NCBI GenBank assembly: GCA_964445775.1
Contig: CAYUMH010000001.1
Coordinates: 127,923-191,922, forward strand
DNA: 64,000 nt
Origin: Terrimonas sp964445775
GTDB lineage: Bacteria > Bacteroidota > Bacteroidia > Chitinophagales > Chitinophagaceae
Direction of reading: 5' to 3'
A program made the translations under genes and the position numbers. Positions 8,281-17,465 of this stretch are shown here, in pieces. Numbering within the stretch: position 1 is the stretch's first letter; each line of letters begins with the position of its first letter. A model generated the notes under the pieces. The model ran no database searches. It worked only from the letters and a program-made list of their open reading frames with translations, and was not told where the DNA came from.

Positions 8281-9783
8281 TTATTCCCCTTGTACTATAC
8301 TATCTTTTAAAGCCGGCAGGGTTTGTTTGAATGCTTTATTGGCAACAAAGCGGTACAGGTTTACCAGGCTCATTTCATTGGGCAGGGCCGCGTAGTTTTT
8401 ATCACTGAAATAAATGGCCGTGATGGTCTGGTATGGACTGGTATCTGTTGCTCCCACCTGGAAATCTTTAAAACCATGATCGCCGGATATGATGATGATC
8501 TTGGGTTTGGCGGGGTTATATGCCAGTATTGCTTTTACCAATTTATTGATAAGTTGATTGCTGTATTGCACCTGCTGCAGGTAGCCCCTGGGGTCAAGAT
8601 TAAGGGTGTTTGCTGTTACGGGTAAGGGATTACCTGCCGCATCAAAAAGATAGGGATAGTGAGGCAACAGGAAATGATAGAAAGTATAACCGGGGTCAGT
8701 AGCGGGTGTTGCGAGGTCCTTATACACCTGTTGGGCAGTGTTAAGGTTATACTGCTGCATGGTGCCGTATTTGGTTGCCACCGAAGGTGGTAATGCTGCG
8801 GACCGGCCAACCAGCTTTTTCAATTGGTTAAAGCGCCAGGGATCGGCTATCAGTTTTTCAAAAGTTTGCAGGCGCAGCCAGGTTTGCGGACTACCGTGCG
8901 CCATATTGCCTTTGGCCTTGGTGCTGTAGGGTTCGTAAATAAGTGAGGTTATCCGTACATCGTACCCATATTGTTGCAGTAAATGGAACCAGCTGTTTTT
9001 TTTCAGGTTTAGTGACCATAACAGGAAATTATCGAAGCTGTGTATTCTTTCTTTTTTATTGCCCGCCAGGTAGTTCATGTTAAAGGCAGCATTTAAGGAT
9101 AGGGCTGTTAAGGAGTAATTGCTGGTGGCTTTAGCCACTGTAAAAAATCCCATGGAGTCGAGCTGGTTATAAAGCGGGTTGGTGTACTGCCAGTGTTTTT
9201 GCAGTTGATCATTACTGGTGTAACTATCAAATAAGAGATGATAAATATCCGGCAGGCTGTCTTTAGGGATGAGGGTGTTATTAAATATTTGTTGTGGCTG
9301 CGCTGTCAGTTTATCGGCTTTCAGCGTTTGATACATAAAAGCAAAACCTGCTTCATACACCAGGAAGAATATAAATACCAATAGTAAAAAACGATTCAGG
9401 CGGGTGACAAGTGGTTTTCTTTTTTTTAGCCACCAGCTGAGTAATAAACAGCCGGTTAAAAAAACAAAGGTGATGATAATGGTATTGGACAGGCGTTTTA
9501 ATAATATCCACTGGCTGTTGAATAAAAAATCCTGCAGGGCGCCAAAGGCAAAGAAAAAAATGAGGAAGAGTGAGCTGAACAGTAAGGCGGCCGCTTTATT
9601 TTTTCTGAATAAAAGAAAGCAGAATGATAATAACAGGTAGGCAGCGGCCGTATGAACAAGGAATAATAAAAAGACCGGCGTGGTTAATAACAAATGGCCA
9701 AATCGGTTAAGGTTATTCAGGTAAAAAAACAGGACAATAAAAAGGGGTAATAAATACTGCAACCACTTACCGGCTTTGTTCAT
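8281..9783 (-). CDS. Membrane-anchored sulfatase/phosphotransferase-like protein
   Basis: 500 aa. The first about 155 residues form five predicted membrane helices; the rest is a periplasmic alkaline-phosphatase-fold domain. DIYHLLFDSYTSNDQL at about 180-195 holds the Asp and the Thr/Ser position used as nucleophile in LtaS and phosphoethanolamine transferases; FYHFLLPHYPY (about 378) and IIIISGDHGFKD (about 430) supply metal ligands. This organisation suggests transfer of a phospho-group to a cell-surface glycan or lipid; whether it is a transferase or hydrolase cannot be told from the sequence. It ends 24 bases from the end of the convergent DUF4421 gene. Confidence 0.75.
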   Translation of the reverse strand: MNKAGKWLQYLLPLFIVLFFYLNNLNRFGHLLLTTPVFLLFLVHTAAAYLLLSFCFLLFRKNKAAALLFSSLFLIFFFAFGALQDFLFNSQWILLKRLSNTIIITFVFLTGCLLLSWWLKKRKPLVTRLNRFLLLVFIFFLVYEAGFAFMYQTLKADKLTAQPQQIFNNTLIPKDSLPDIYHLLFDSYTSNDQLQKHWQYTNPLYNQLDSMGFFTVAKATSNYSLTALSLNAAFNMNYLAGNKKERIHSFDNFLLWSLNLKKNSWFHLLQQYGYDVRITSLIYEPYSTKAKGNMAHGSPQTWLRLQTFEKLIADPWRFNQLKKLVGRSAALPPSVATKYGTMQQYNLNTAQQVYKDLATPATDPGYTFYHFLLPHYPYLFDAAGNPLPVTANTLNLDPRGYLQQVQYSNQLINKLVKAILAYNPAKPKIIIISGDHGFKDFQVGATDTSPYQTITAIYFSDKNYAALPNEMSLVNLYRFVANKAFKQTLPALKDSIVQGE

Positions 9784-9874
9784 TAACTTCTTTTTTTAAG
9801 GATGAGGTGAAGGTAATGAGATTTTGCAGGTTTGTGGACATCAAAAAATGTGTATGCTGTTTTAGTGTTAGTAC

Positions 9875-10459
9875 TTATTCTTCTTCCATTAATATACAAA
9901 CGGGCTTATTGGATATTTCAATAAAAAACAATCCTTGGTCAACAAACTTGAACATTAATCTTGTTATTTTATTTTGAACAGTAATAATGGGCTCCTCAAT
10001 TTTTGCAAAATAGAGCCAGTAAAGAAAGTCGTCGGCATTGTTCCTGTTAACAATAGCGGCATGGTTTAAAGTAAAGTTGTTGTTTAACCATGTAAAGAGG
10101 GTTTGAAAGTCTTCTTCTTTTTGTAAAACCTTACCTGTAACTTCTTTAGTGGTTTTCCAGGTACCGTTGGCTTCAAACTTTGGCACTTTCAGTACCAGGT
10201 TACCTTCCGGGATGCGTTTAAACTGATCGAATTCTTTAATTACCGCCCATAATTCGGGGCCCACCAGGACAAAATGATTAAAATGTTTTTTAACATTTTC
10301 AGGGCTGCTGATAATGTCTAATACTCTTTCCTTATCTCTTTTCATTTCCTCTTCAGTAGCTTTTTTTACTTCGGCTTTTGCTAAAATAGCAGTGGTATCC
10401 TGGGCGTTTACAAAATTGACCAGCAGGAGGCATATATTCAAAAGAAGAAGTTTACTCAT
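9875..10459 (-). CDS. Hypothetical secreted protein
   Basis: 194 aa with a signal peptide (LLLNICLLLVNFVNAQ) and no family I recognise. After a charged helix (KAEVKKATEEEMKRDKERV) the protein has mixed alpha/beta sequence ending in four acidic/Met residues. It stands 13 bases downstream of the EEP nuclease gene on the same strand and may be cotranscribed with it. Codon use looks like its neighbours. Confidence 0.6.
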   Translation of the reverse strand: MSKLLLLNICLLLVNFVNAQDTTAILAKAEVKKATEEEMKRDKERVLDIISSPENVKKHFNHFVLVGPELWAVIKEFDQFKRIPEGNLVLKVPKFEANGTWKTTKEVTGKVLQKEEDFQTLFTWLNNNFTLNHAAIVNRNNADDFLYWLYFAKIEEPIITVQNKITRLMFKFVDQGLFFIEISNKPVCILMEEE

Positions 10460-10472
10460 ATTGGATGATGAT

Positions 10473-11135
10473 TTAAAAAATGGTTATACAAATGCCCTTG
10501 TGATCAGAGAGTGTTTTTGATTCGTTCCATTCAAACGGAGGCTCTTCATAGTTTTTGAAAAAACCGGTGGAAACAGCTATATGGTCAATGCAATTTTTTG
10601 CCTGCCTGGTTAATAGCTTGATCTTATTTTTTTCAAAGGACTTTTCAATCTCACTCCTGCCGAAGCTGGTAAAATAGTATTTATCAGAAAAGCTAAGATT
10701 GTAATCACCAGCCAGGCAAAAGTTATTACCAGAAGCAAATTTTTCCATGTCGGCCATTTGTTGTACCAGGTCTTCCTTGAAGTTGGGATGCCGGTTGCCA
10801 TAAATGCCTATAATGGTACCATAAACCAACAGGCTGCCCGAAGGGGTTTTTACTGCTACACAAAGACTGTTGTATTGATCATAGGTTGGATACTGTGCGA
10901 TGACCTCATAATTTGTGAGTATAGTAACCCTGTTTTCCGTCGCTTTATAATAACCAGGCCGCAACAGCTTTAATGAGGGAGATGCAATACAATGTTTATA
11001 ATTTTTTGTGTTAACCCTGCTGTCTGTTTCAGTTAACACACAGATGTCTGCCTGTAGGTCGTCGATAGCATTTGTTATAAGATTAAGCCGTGCACTATGT
11101 TTTAAACGTTCAATATTCCAGGTGGCAATTTTCAT
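10473..11135 (-). CDS. Endonuclease/exonuclease/phosphatase family protein
   Basis: 220 aa EEP-fold protein without a signal peptide. Motifs in order: MKIATWNIERLK at the N-terminus (metal-binding Asn and Glu), ICVLTETDSR (about 31-40), LAGDYNLSF (about 141-149, catalytic Asp/Asn) and SDHKGICI at the C-terminus (catalytic Asp-His). The family includes Xth-type DNA endonucleases, but also phosphatases and sphingomyelinases, so the substrate is open; the cytoplasmic location and small size favour a nucleic acid or phosphoester. Confidence 0.8.
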   Translation of the reverse strand: MKIATWNIERLKHSARLNLITNAIDDLQADICVLTETDSRVNTKNYKHCIASPSLKLLRPGYYKATENRVTILTNYEVIAQYPTYDQYNSLCVAVKTPSGSLLVYGTIIGIYGNRHPNFKEDLVQQMADMEKFASGNNFCLAGDYNLSFSDKYYFTSFGRSEIEKSFEKNKIKLLTRQAKNCIDHIAVSTGFFKNYEEPPFEWNESKTLSDHKGICITIF

Positions 11136-11209
11136 ACTTCAATATAACCTGTTTTATACTGATAAAATAGATGAGTTTATCTTTTCTTTAGTTGATGAAT
11201 AGTGTACTG

Positions 11210-11315
11210 TTGCCGAAAGGCTGCCCGATGGAAGCGGCACCCCGGTACATAAAACCGGGGTATAGCGGACAGCGGGAACAGGAGCTGACCGGAGTTACTA
11301 TAGCTGACAGCCCCT
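11210..11315 (-). repeat. Dispersed GC-rich element, copy A
   Basis: About 106 bp in the gap between the EEP nuclease and uvrB. Read on the minus strand it begins GGGGCTGTCAGCT and ends GGCAGCCTTTCGGCAA, with a central hairpin CCCCGGT/ACCGGGG (11240-11260). The same two ends occur at 33103-33229 and 55910-56021. No ORF is evident inside. Confidence 0.7.
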
Positions 11316-11411
11316 GATTAGTATGAAGTATACAGTATGTAGTATATAGAAAGGGAAGGTTGGCCTGAGATAGAAAAAGGTTTATTGGCTACCGTTTGGT
11401 AAATTTGTAGT

Positions 11412-13463
11412 ATGGCATTTAAACTACAATCCGCGTATAAACCAGCAGGCGATCAGCCGGAAGCAATTAAACAGTTGACAGAGGGGGTAAAGGACGGTGA
11501 AGCTTTCCAGACCTTACTGGGGGTTACCGGATCGGGCAAAACATTTACCATTGCCAACGTGATACAGAATGTACAGAGACCCACGCTGGTGCTGACCCAT
11601 AATAAAACATTGGTGGCCCAGTTATACGGTGAGTTTAAACAGTTTTTCCCCGATAACGCAGTGGAGTATTTTGTATCCTACTATGATTATTACCAGCCGG
11701 AAGCCTATGTGCCGGTACGGGACGTGTATATTGAAAAAGACCTGAGCATTAATGAGGAACTGGATAAGTTGCGCTTAAGGGCCACGACCAGTTTGTTAAG
11801 CGGCCGCAGGGATATTATCGTGGTAGCATCGGTAAGTTGTATTTATGGTATGGGTAACCCGACGGATTATGAGAACGGGATTATCCGGATCAGTAAGGGG
11901 GAGACGATTTCCCGCCAGGGCTTTTTACATTCCCTGGTGAACTCCTTATACAGCCGCACTACCATTGAGTTTAACCGTGGTACATTCCGGGTAAAGGGTG
12001 ATACGGTAGATATTAACCTGCCTTATGTGGATTTTGGCTACCGCGTAACTTTTTTTGATGATGAGATTGAAGAGATAGAGACGATAGATGTTGCAACCAA
12101 TAAAAGGATCGGCAGCATTGAGAATGCCGCCATTTTTCCAGCCAACCTGTATGTGGCGCCCAAAGATATGCTGCAGCAGGTGATACACGAGATACAGGAT
12201 GAGATGATGGCCCAGGTAAATTATTACAGCGAGAATGGTAAACTGCTGGAAGCGCAGCGATTGAAGGAAAGAGTGGAGTATGACCTGGAGATGATCCGCG
12301 AGTTGGGCTATTGTAATGGCATTGAGAACTATTCCCGTTTTTTTGACCGCCGTTTACCCGGTACCCGTCCTTTCTGTTTACTGGATTATTTTCCCAAAGA
12401 TTATTTAATGGTGATAGATGAGAGCCACCAGACCATTCCGCAGATAAGCGGTATGTATGGCGGTGACCGCAGCCGTAAGATGGTGCTGGTGGATTATGGT
12501 TTTCGTTTACCATCGGCCCTGGATAACCGGCCCTTGAATTTTCATGAGTTTGAAACCTTATTGAACCAGACCATTTTTGTATCGGCCACACCGGATGATT
12601 TTGAGTTACAGAAAACGGATGGACTGGTGGTGGAACAGGTGGTTCGTCCTACCGGTTTGTTGGATCCGCCGATAGAGATCCGCCCATCGGTAAACCAGAT
12701 AGATGACCTGCTGGATGAGATTGACCGGACCGTGAAGAAAGGCGATCGTGTATTGGTGACGACCCTGACCAAACGCATGGCGGAGGAGATGGACAAATAC
12801 CTGCAAAGGATAAATATAAAATCGAAATACATACACAGTGAAGTAGATACACTGGACCGTGTTGAGATATTGCGCCAGTTACGCCTGGGCGAGATAGATG
12901 TATTGGTAGGGGTGAACTTGCTAAGGGAAGGGCTGGATTTACCGGAAGTGTCACTGGTGGCTATTTTAGATGCGGATAAAGAGGGCTTTTTGCGTAATGA
13001 AAAATCTTTAACGCAGACAGCCGGCCGTGCTGCCCGTAATGTGGACGGAAGGGTTATTTTTTATGCCGATAAAATAACGGCCAGTATGCAGCGTACCATG
13101 GATGAGACCCAGCGCCGCCGGGAGAAACAGATTGCCTATAATATTGAACATAACATAACGCCTACTACTGTTAAGAAAAGTAAACAACAGGTATTTGCCC
13201 AAACATCGGTGCTGGATATTAAAGGCTTTGACCCGGCCAATCCATACGCCATTGCCGACGGACAGGATATTGTACAGGTGGCTGCTGAAAGTGAGACCAG
13301 TTATCTTAACAGTGCCAAAGTGACCATTCCGCAGATGGAGAAAGAAATTGCCAACGTTAAAAAACAGATGAATAAAGCGGCCAAGGACCTTGATTTTATT
13401 GAAGCTGCCCGTTTACGTGATGAGATGTTTGCTTTGCAGCAAAAACTGGAAATGATGAAGTAG
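11412..13463 (+). CDS. uvrB: Excinuclease ABC subunit B
   Basis: 683 aa, the normal UvrB length. Motifs: Walker A GVTGSGKTFT (about 38-47), the beta-hairpin region VSYYDYYQPEAYVP (about 94-107) that threads damaged DNA, DESHQT helicase motif II (about 338), helicase C-terminal motifs through QTAGRAARN (about 536), and a C-terminal UVR domain (about 640-680) that contacts UvrC. UvrB loads at lesions with UvrA and positions UvrC for incision in nucleotide excision repair in the cytoplasm. The leader is AT-rich with a TAAATTTG box at 11400-11407, only a few bases from the start. uvrA and uvrC are not in the window. Confidence 0.98.
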   Translation: MAFKLQSAYKPAGDQPEAIKQLTEGVKDGEAFQTLLGVTGSGKTFTIANVIQNVQRPTLVLTHNKTLVAQLYGEFKQFFPDNAVEYFVSYYDYYQPEAYVPVRDVYIEKDLSINEELDKLRLRATTSLLSGRRDIIVVASVSCIYGMGNPTDYENGIIRISKGETISRQGFLHSLVNSLYSRTTIEFNRGTFRVKGDTVDINLPYVDFGYRVTFFDDEIEEIETIDVATNKRIGSIENAAIFPANLYVAPKDMLQQVIHEIQDEMMAQVNYYSENGKLLEAQRLKERVEYDLEMIRELGYCNGIENYSRFFDRRLPGTRPFCLLDYFPKDYLMVIDESHQTIPQISGMYGGDRSRKMVLVDYGFRLPSALDNRPLNFHEFETLLNQTIFVSATPDDFELQKTDGLVVEQVVRPTGLLDPPIEIRPSVNQIDDLLDEIDRTVKKGDRVLVTTLTKRMAEEMDKYLQRINIKSKYIHSEVDTLDRVEILRQLRLGEIDVLVGVNLLREGLDLPEVSLVAILDADKEGFLRNEKSLTQTAGRAARNVDGRVIFYADKITASMQRTMDETQRRREKQIAYNIEHNITPTTVKKSKQQVFAQTSVLDIKGFDPANPYAIADGQDIVQVAAESETSYLNSAKVTIPQMEKEIANVKKQMNKAAKDLDFIEAARLRDEMFALQQKLEMMK

Positions 13464-13561
13464 AGCGAATTTGAGAATTAGACAATTAGATAATTTGATA
13501 ATGAGGGTTTCATTATATCGCAAGTGGTTTTCCTCTTGAACGATTATTTAAGAAGGTACCT

Positions 13562-13618
13562 GTTGGAAGCTGTTAAGTTTTATTCCAACGGCATCGGAGT
13601 GATATTAATTTAACTCCG
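13562..13618. repeat. Two adjacent intergenic hairpins downstream of uvrB
   Basis: Stem GTTGGAA/TTCCAAC with a 14-base loop (13562-13589), then stem CGGAGT/ACTCCG with a 12-base loop (13595-13618). They belong to the gene-free stretch 13464-13810, which holds only hairpins and AT-rich spacer; neither is followed by a T tract strong enough to be a clear terminator. Confidence 0.5.
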
Positions 13619-13636
13619 GATTTTTAAAATACATTT

Positions 13637-13704
13637 TGATGCCCGAGGCATCATATGTTTTTAGATATATTAAATAAAAGGAATTTCCGACCCCTGAGGG
13701 GTCG
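13637..13704 (+). repeat. Two-hairpin module, copy 1
   Basis: Hairpin TGATGCC-CGA-GGCATCA (13637-13653), then a 34-base AT-rich spacer, then hairpin CGACCCC-TGA-GGGGTCG (13688-13704), followed by CATATT. The same pair with the same 51-base start-to-start distance occurs at 49798-49865; only the 3-base loops and the spacer differ. Confidence 0.75.
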
Positions 13705-13810
13705 CATATTAATCAAAACCAGGAGAATGAAGGAATTTTTAAAAACGGGTAGATTGTTTTTGCCTGTTTACGTTCCCCATTCATCATTCATACATTCATC
13801 ACTCATCATT

Positions 13811-14902
13811 TTAACTTGTTTTTCCTCTCACATTCATCGCATCCCTCAGTCCGTTACCCAGTAAGTTAAAAGCCAGCACCAGTATCATAATGGCAAAACC
13901 CGGTGCCAGGGCCAGCATGGGATTATTGGTGATGATAAAGTTATAGTTCTCTTTTATCATTAACCCCCAGCTGGGTTGCGGCGGTTGTACACCTACACCC
14001 AAAAAACTAAGGCCGGCTTCTATCACGATGGCCGATGCAAAATTGGAGGCAGCGATCACCACCACCGGACCGATGATATTGGGCCATATATGCCTGACAA
14101 TGGTACGGGTACCGGAAAAACCCAATGCTCTTGTTGCTTCAATATATTCCATTTCTCTTACGGCCAATACCTGTCCGCGTACCAGCCTGGCCACATTCAC
14201 CCACATGGTCAGCCCTACTGCAATGAATACCTGCCAGAAACCTTTGCCTAATGCCAATGTAATGGCGAATACCAGTAATAAAGTAGGAATGCTCCAGATA
14301 ACATTAATGAACCACATGATAGCACTATCGGTACGGCCACGTACATAACCGGCTAAAGAACCTAATACCAACCCTATGCTGATAGAAATTAGCACGGCAA
14401 TTAACCCTACGCTTAAACTGATACGGGTGCCAATGATCAGCCGGCTTAAAATATCGCGGCCGTATTTATCGGTACCCAGCCAGAAGGTAATGCTGGTAAC
14501 GGGTTCAGGAGCAAGTTGTGTTTGGTGATAGGCCTGTCTTTCCGTTAAGCCTTCATCAATATACTTTTGTACAATCACACTATCACCGTTAATGGTATGG
14601 CTGGTAATGGGTACATAATAATAGTTATCCTGTTTGCCGTTGAGCAGTTGGGTAAAAAAACCTTCGGTTGCAAAACCTGTTTCTTTCTTTACCTGTAAAA
14701 ACTGGCGGGTTGTACCGGGCTTTTCACCACCTATTTCGAGGATCATCCTGTTGGCATAAGGCGAATTGTCGGGTGCAATAAAATAAGCAAACACAGCTAC
14801 CAGCACGGCCAGGCCAATAACAATAAGCCCGGCAATAGCGCCTTTGTTTTTACGCAGCCTGCGCCAGGCAGCTTGTGATGATGTGGTAGTGGTAGAACTC
14901 AC
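13811..14902 (-). CDS. Oligopeptide-type ABC transporter permease (DppC/OppC family)
   Basis: 363 aa inner-membrane permease. The N-terminal OppC_N segment RRLRKNKGAIAG plus first helix (about 12-45) is followed by a long periplasmic loop of about 90 residues, then the family hallmark DKYGRDILSRLIIGTRIS (about 148-165), five membrane helices, and the EAA loop EYIEATRALGFSGTRT (about 250-265) that docks to the ATPase. Imports peptides or nickel-type substrates with a partner permease, two ATPases and a binding protein, none of which is nearby, as is common in this phylum. The periplasmic loop is longer than in enterobacterial DppC. Confidence 0.88.
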   Translation of the reverse strand: MSSTTTTSSQAAWRRLRKNKGAIAGLIVIGLAVLVAVFAYFIAPDNSPYANRMILEIGGEKPGTTRQFLQVKKETGFATEGFFTQLLNGKQDNYYYVPITSHTINGDSVIVQKYIDEGLTERQAYHQTQLAPEPVTSITFWLGTDKYGRDILSRLIIGTRISLSVGLIAVLISISIGLVLGSLAGYVRGRTDSAIMWFINVIWSIPTLLLVFAITLALGKGFWQVFIAVGLTMWVNVARLVRGQVLAVREMEYIEATRALGFSGTRTIVRHIWPNIIGPVVVIAASNFASAIVIEAGLSFLGVGVQPPQPSWGLMIKENYNFIITNNPMLALAPGFAIMILVLAFNLLGNGLRDAMNVRGKTS

Positions 14903-15004
14903 CGGGGGAAGTTAGAAAGAAATTTGCAAACGAATGATAGTATTACCGGCTTCATTTTCGCCGTTTAAATTTTAGGGGTTAATTTAGAAGCCTAAACAGG
15001 CTAT

Positions 15005-16939
15005 ATGAGTAAGTTAAAATTATTGTTGTGCATTGTATCGATCAGTATTGGGTTCAGCGGGTATGCCGCTATTACATTGCCGTATTTTTTTTCCAGTAAT
15101 ATGGTGGTTCAACGGGATAAACCGGTAAAAGTATGGGGTACTGCGGCTAAAAACGAAGGCATTACCGTTAGTTTTAACGGGCAAAAGTTACAGGCAAAGG
15201 CCAATGCTAAAGGTGAGTGGTCGGTAACCCTGCAACCCATGGCCTGGGGTGGTCCGTACGAGATGGTGATTGCCGGTAAAAAAGAAACAAAAACATTTAC
15301 CAATGTTTTAATTGGTGATGTATGGATATGTAGTGGTCAGTCCAATATGGAATGGCCATTGGGCGATGTGAGTAATACGGCGACTGAAGTGCCGGCCAGC
15401 AGCTTTCCCAATATCCGTTTGTTTACGGTGGAAAAAGATATGGCCATGGCTCCGAAAGCGAATGTAAAACAAGCAGCCTGGCAGGTATGCGGACCAGAGT
15501 CGTCTCGTTACTTTTCGGCTGTAGGTTATTTTTTTGGTAAACAACTGCATAAGGATCTAAATATTCCCATCGGGCTGATCAACACATCCTGGGGTGGTAC
15601 CAATGTACAAACCTGGACAAGCTGGGATGTGATGAAGGAGCGCCCGGAATATAAAAATGCAGATGTAAATGCCTATGCTGCTTCAATGAGTGGTATTGAT
15701 GAAAGAAAGGCCCGGTTTAATACTGCTTTACAAAACGATAAAGGCACAACAGAAAAATGGTATAACAATAATGTAATCGGCTGGAAGCCGATTATGCAGC
15801 CTGCGAGTTATGAAAGTTCGGAAATTGGTAATGCAGATGGTATTGTGTGGTTTAAAAAAGAGTTTGATGTAAACGACCTGCCTGCCAATGCCCATATAGT
15901 GTTGAGTTTAGGGCCTGTTGATGATATTGACTCTACCTACCTTAACGGCCAGTTAATTGGTACCGGACGTGTATGGAACCAGGACCGGGTTTACACTATT
16001 CCTACCGGGAATTTAAAAAAAGGAAAAAATACATTGACCATTAAAGTAGTAGACGGCGGCGGCGGCGGCGGTTTAACCGGCAATGCTGACCAGCTTTATA
16101 TAGAAGTTGAAGGGGCTAAAATACCTTTAGCCGGCCAGTGGCAGTATAAGCCATCGGTACTGTCAACCGATTTTGGATTAAAAGAGATCGGTCCCAACGC
16201 TTTCCCTTCGCAGTTGTATAATGCCATGATTGCCCCGTTGATACAATATGCTATTAAAGGCGCTATCTGGTACCAGGGCGAATCGAATGCAGATGAAGCG
16301 GCAAAATACAAAACCCTGTTCCCGGCCATGATCAGAAACTGGCGTAGTAAATGGGGTTATGACTTTCCTTTTATCTGGGTGCAGCTGGCCAACTTTATGG
16401 CCGCCTCGCCGGAGCCTGCTGAAAGCGCCTGGGCTGAATTGCGTGATGCACAACATAGTGCCTTAAGTTTACCACAAACCGGCGAAGCCGTAATTATTGA
16501 TATTGGCGAAGCGAAAGATATTCACCCCCGTAACAAAAAAGATGTAGGTTACCGTTTAGCCCTGGCCGCAGAAAAAGTGGCGTATAACAAAGACCTGGTG
16601 CATAGCGGGCCGGTATATAAATCCATGCAGGTACAGGGTGATAAGATCGTCCTTACCTTCGATCATATTGGCAATGGCCTGGTAGCGAAGGATAAATATG
16701 CTTACCTGCGTGGCTTTACCATTGCAGGCGAGGATAAAAAATTTGTGTGGGCACAGGCGCAGATCGTAGGTAATACCATTGTGGTACATAATTCATTTGT
16801 GAAAAAACCGGTGGCAGTACGGTATGCATGGGCCAATAACCCCGATGATGCCAATTTATACAATGCTGACGGTTTACCGGCGTCCCCCTTCCGCACCGAT
16901 AACTGGATCATGATAACCGAAGGGAAAAGTATTTATTAA
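15005..16939 (+). CDS. Sialate O-acetylesterase (SGNH-type)
   Basis: 644 aa with a signal peptide (cleavage near SGYAA). The esterase domain is split: the nucleophile block GDVWICSGQSNMEWPL is at about 103-118, GAIWYQGESNA at about 420, and the Asp-x-x-His part in EAKDIHPRNKKD at about 502. Between about 285 and 375 sits a beta-sandwich insert with the look of a sugar-binding galactose-binding-like domain, ending in a six-glycine run (GGGGGG). Removes O-acetyl groups from sialic acids or plant polysaccharides outside the cytoplasm. A terminator hairpin follows at 16961, and a diverged copy of its 3' end is found past the gap. Confidence 0.88.
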   Translation: MSKLKLLLCIVSISIGFSGYAAITLPYFFSSNMVVQRDKPVKVWGTAAKNEGITVSFNGQKLQAKANAKGEWSVTLQPMAWGGPYEMVIAGKKETKTFTNVLIGDVWICSGQSNMEWPLGDVSNTATEVPASSFPNIRLFTVEKDMAMAPKANVKQAAWQVCGPESSRYFSAVGYFFGKQLHKDLNIPIGLINTSWGGTNVQTWTSWDVMKERPEYKNADVNAYAASMSGIDERKARFNTALQNDKGTTEKWYNNNVIGWKPIMQPASYESSEIGNADGIVWFKKEFDVNDLPANAHIVLSLGPVDDIDSTYLNGQLIGTGRVWNQDRVYTIPTGNLKKGKNTLTIKVVDGGGGGGLTGNADQLYIEVEGAKIPLAGQWQYKPSVLSTDFGLKEIGPNAFPSQLYNAMIAPLIQYAIKGAIWYQGESNADEAAKYKTLFPAMIRNWRSKWGYDFPFIWVQLANFMAASPEPAESAWAELRDAQHSALSLPQTGEAVIIDIGEAKDIHPRNKKDVGYRLALAAEKVAYNKDLVHSGPVYKSMQVQGDKIVLTFDHIGNGLVAKDKYAYLRGFTIAGEDKKFVWAQAQIVGNTIVVHNSFVKKPVAVRYAWANNPDDANLYNADGLPASPFRTDNWIMITEGKSIY

Positions 16940-16960
16940 TTATAACAACAGTTTTTTATA

Positions 16961-16988
16961 AGGTCAACGTTACGGTTGACCTTTTTTT
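16961..16988 (+). terminator. Terminator of the acetylesterase gene
   Basis: Stem AGGTCAAC/GTTGACCT with a 6-base loop, then a run of seven T. It is repeated at 17109-17135, and a variant with a longer 12-bp stem is at 17521-17548. Confidence 0.85.
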
Positions 16989-17056
16989 ATGTTACCTGCC
17001 CTAATAACGCCGGCCAGTATTGTTGTGTGTGCAGATTTGTACAGCTTTAGCTTAAC

Positions 17057-17082
17057 GCTGAGTCCCCTGCGGGAGACTCAGC
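17057..17082 (-). repeat. CGCAGG-loop hairpin
   Basis: Stem GCTGAGTC/GACTCAGC; on the minus strand the loop region reads TCCCGCAGGG. Identical to the hairpins at 17204 and 21782, and shares its loop core with others at 21705, 49546, 49710, 49904, 53233 and 53351. Confidence 0.75.
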
Positions 17083-17108
17083 TAAGAATCGGACAACAGC
17101 ATTTTATA

Positions 17109-17135
17109 AGGTCAACGTTACGGTTGACCTTTTTT
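17109..17135 (+). terminator. Second copy of the acetylesterase terminator
   Basis: Same stem AGGTCAAC/GTTGACCT plus T tract as at 16961, carried in tandem copy 2. Confidence 0.75.
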
Positions 17136-17203
17136 ATGTTACCTGCCCCAATAACGCCGGCCAGTATTGTTGGGTGCGCAGATTTGTACAGCTTTAGCTT
17201 AAC

Positions 17204-17229
17204 GCTGAGTCCCCTGCGGGAGACTCAGC
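17204..17229 (-). repeat. CGCAGG-loop hairpin
   Basis: Second tandem copy of the hairpin at 17057, identical in stem and loop, three bases before the assembly gap. Confidence 0.75.
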
Positions 17230-17232
17230 TAA

Positions 17233-17332
17233 NNNNNNNNNNNNNNNNNNNNNNNNNNNNNNNNNNNNNNNNNNNNNNNNNNNNNNNNNNNNNNNNNNNN
17301 NNNNNNNNNNNNNNNNNNNNNNNNNNNNNNNN
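17233..17332. other. Assembly gap (100 N)
   Basis: Exactly 100 N, the usual placeholder for a gap of unknown size. Both flanks are repeat sequence, so further copies of the 148-bp repeat could be missing here. Confidence 0.98.
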
Positions 17333-17379
17333 GAATCGGAGTTCTTGGGTCAGTATAGTTTCCCGGCCGGGAGGAAAAT

Positions 17380-17452
17380 TTATCGTTCAGTTACGGTGAA
17401 CAAACCGTGTTTTAACCAGCTTAACCTGACAGTGCAGGCCGGGGAGCGGTTG
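17380..17452 (+). pseudogene. Broken fragment of the ABC ATPase gene at 21953
   Basis: Bases 17380-17409 are identical to 21980-22009 inside the ABC ATP-binding gene, and the match continues with a one-base insertion and small changes to about 17452 (22051). It covers only the first about 24 codons after the start and cannot encode a protein. It is followed at once by a copy of a different gene's end (17466-17492), so the area is a mosaic. Confidence 0.8.
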
Positions 17453-17465
17453 GACAGTCAGGACT

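Larger units (their letters stand above)
16945..17232 (+). repeat. 148-bp tandem repeat, two copies, cut by the assembly gap
   Basis: Copy 1 (16945-17092) and copy 2 (17093 to the gap) differ at only a few positions. Each holds a terminator-type hairpin, a GCCGGC-containing middle and the palindrome GCTGAGTC/GACTCAGC. Copy 2 stops at CAGCTAA, and the base run after the gap begins GAATCGG, exactly what follows CAGCTAA in copy 1; the gap therefore falls at a repeat boundary. Confidence 0.85.

Noticed and set aside
12013..12591. 192-codon open frame antisense to uvrB
   Set aside because: Inside a strongly conserved gene; composition reflects codon bias of uvrB, with no protein-like pattern.
13655..13864. 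Open frame through the two-hairpin module
   Set aside because: Made of repeat and spacer; runs into the convergent ABC permease gene.
16989..17399. Open frame running across the N gap
   Set aside because: Translated through unknown bases; both ends are repeat sequence and the two halves repeat each other.
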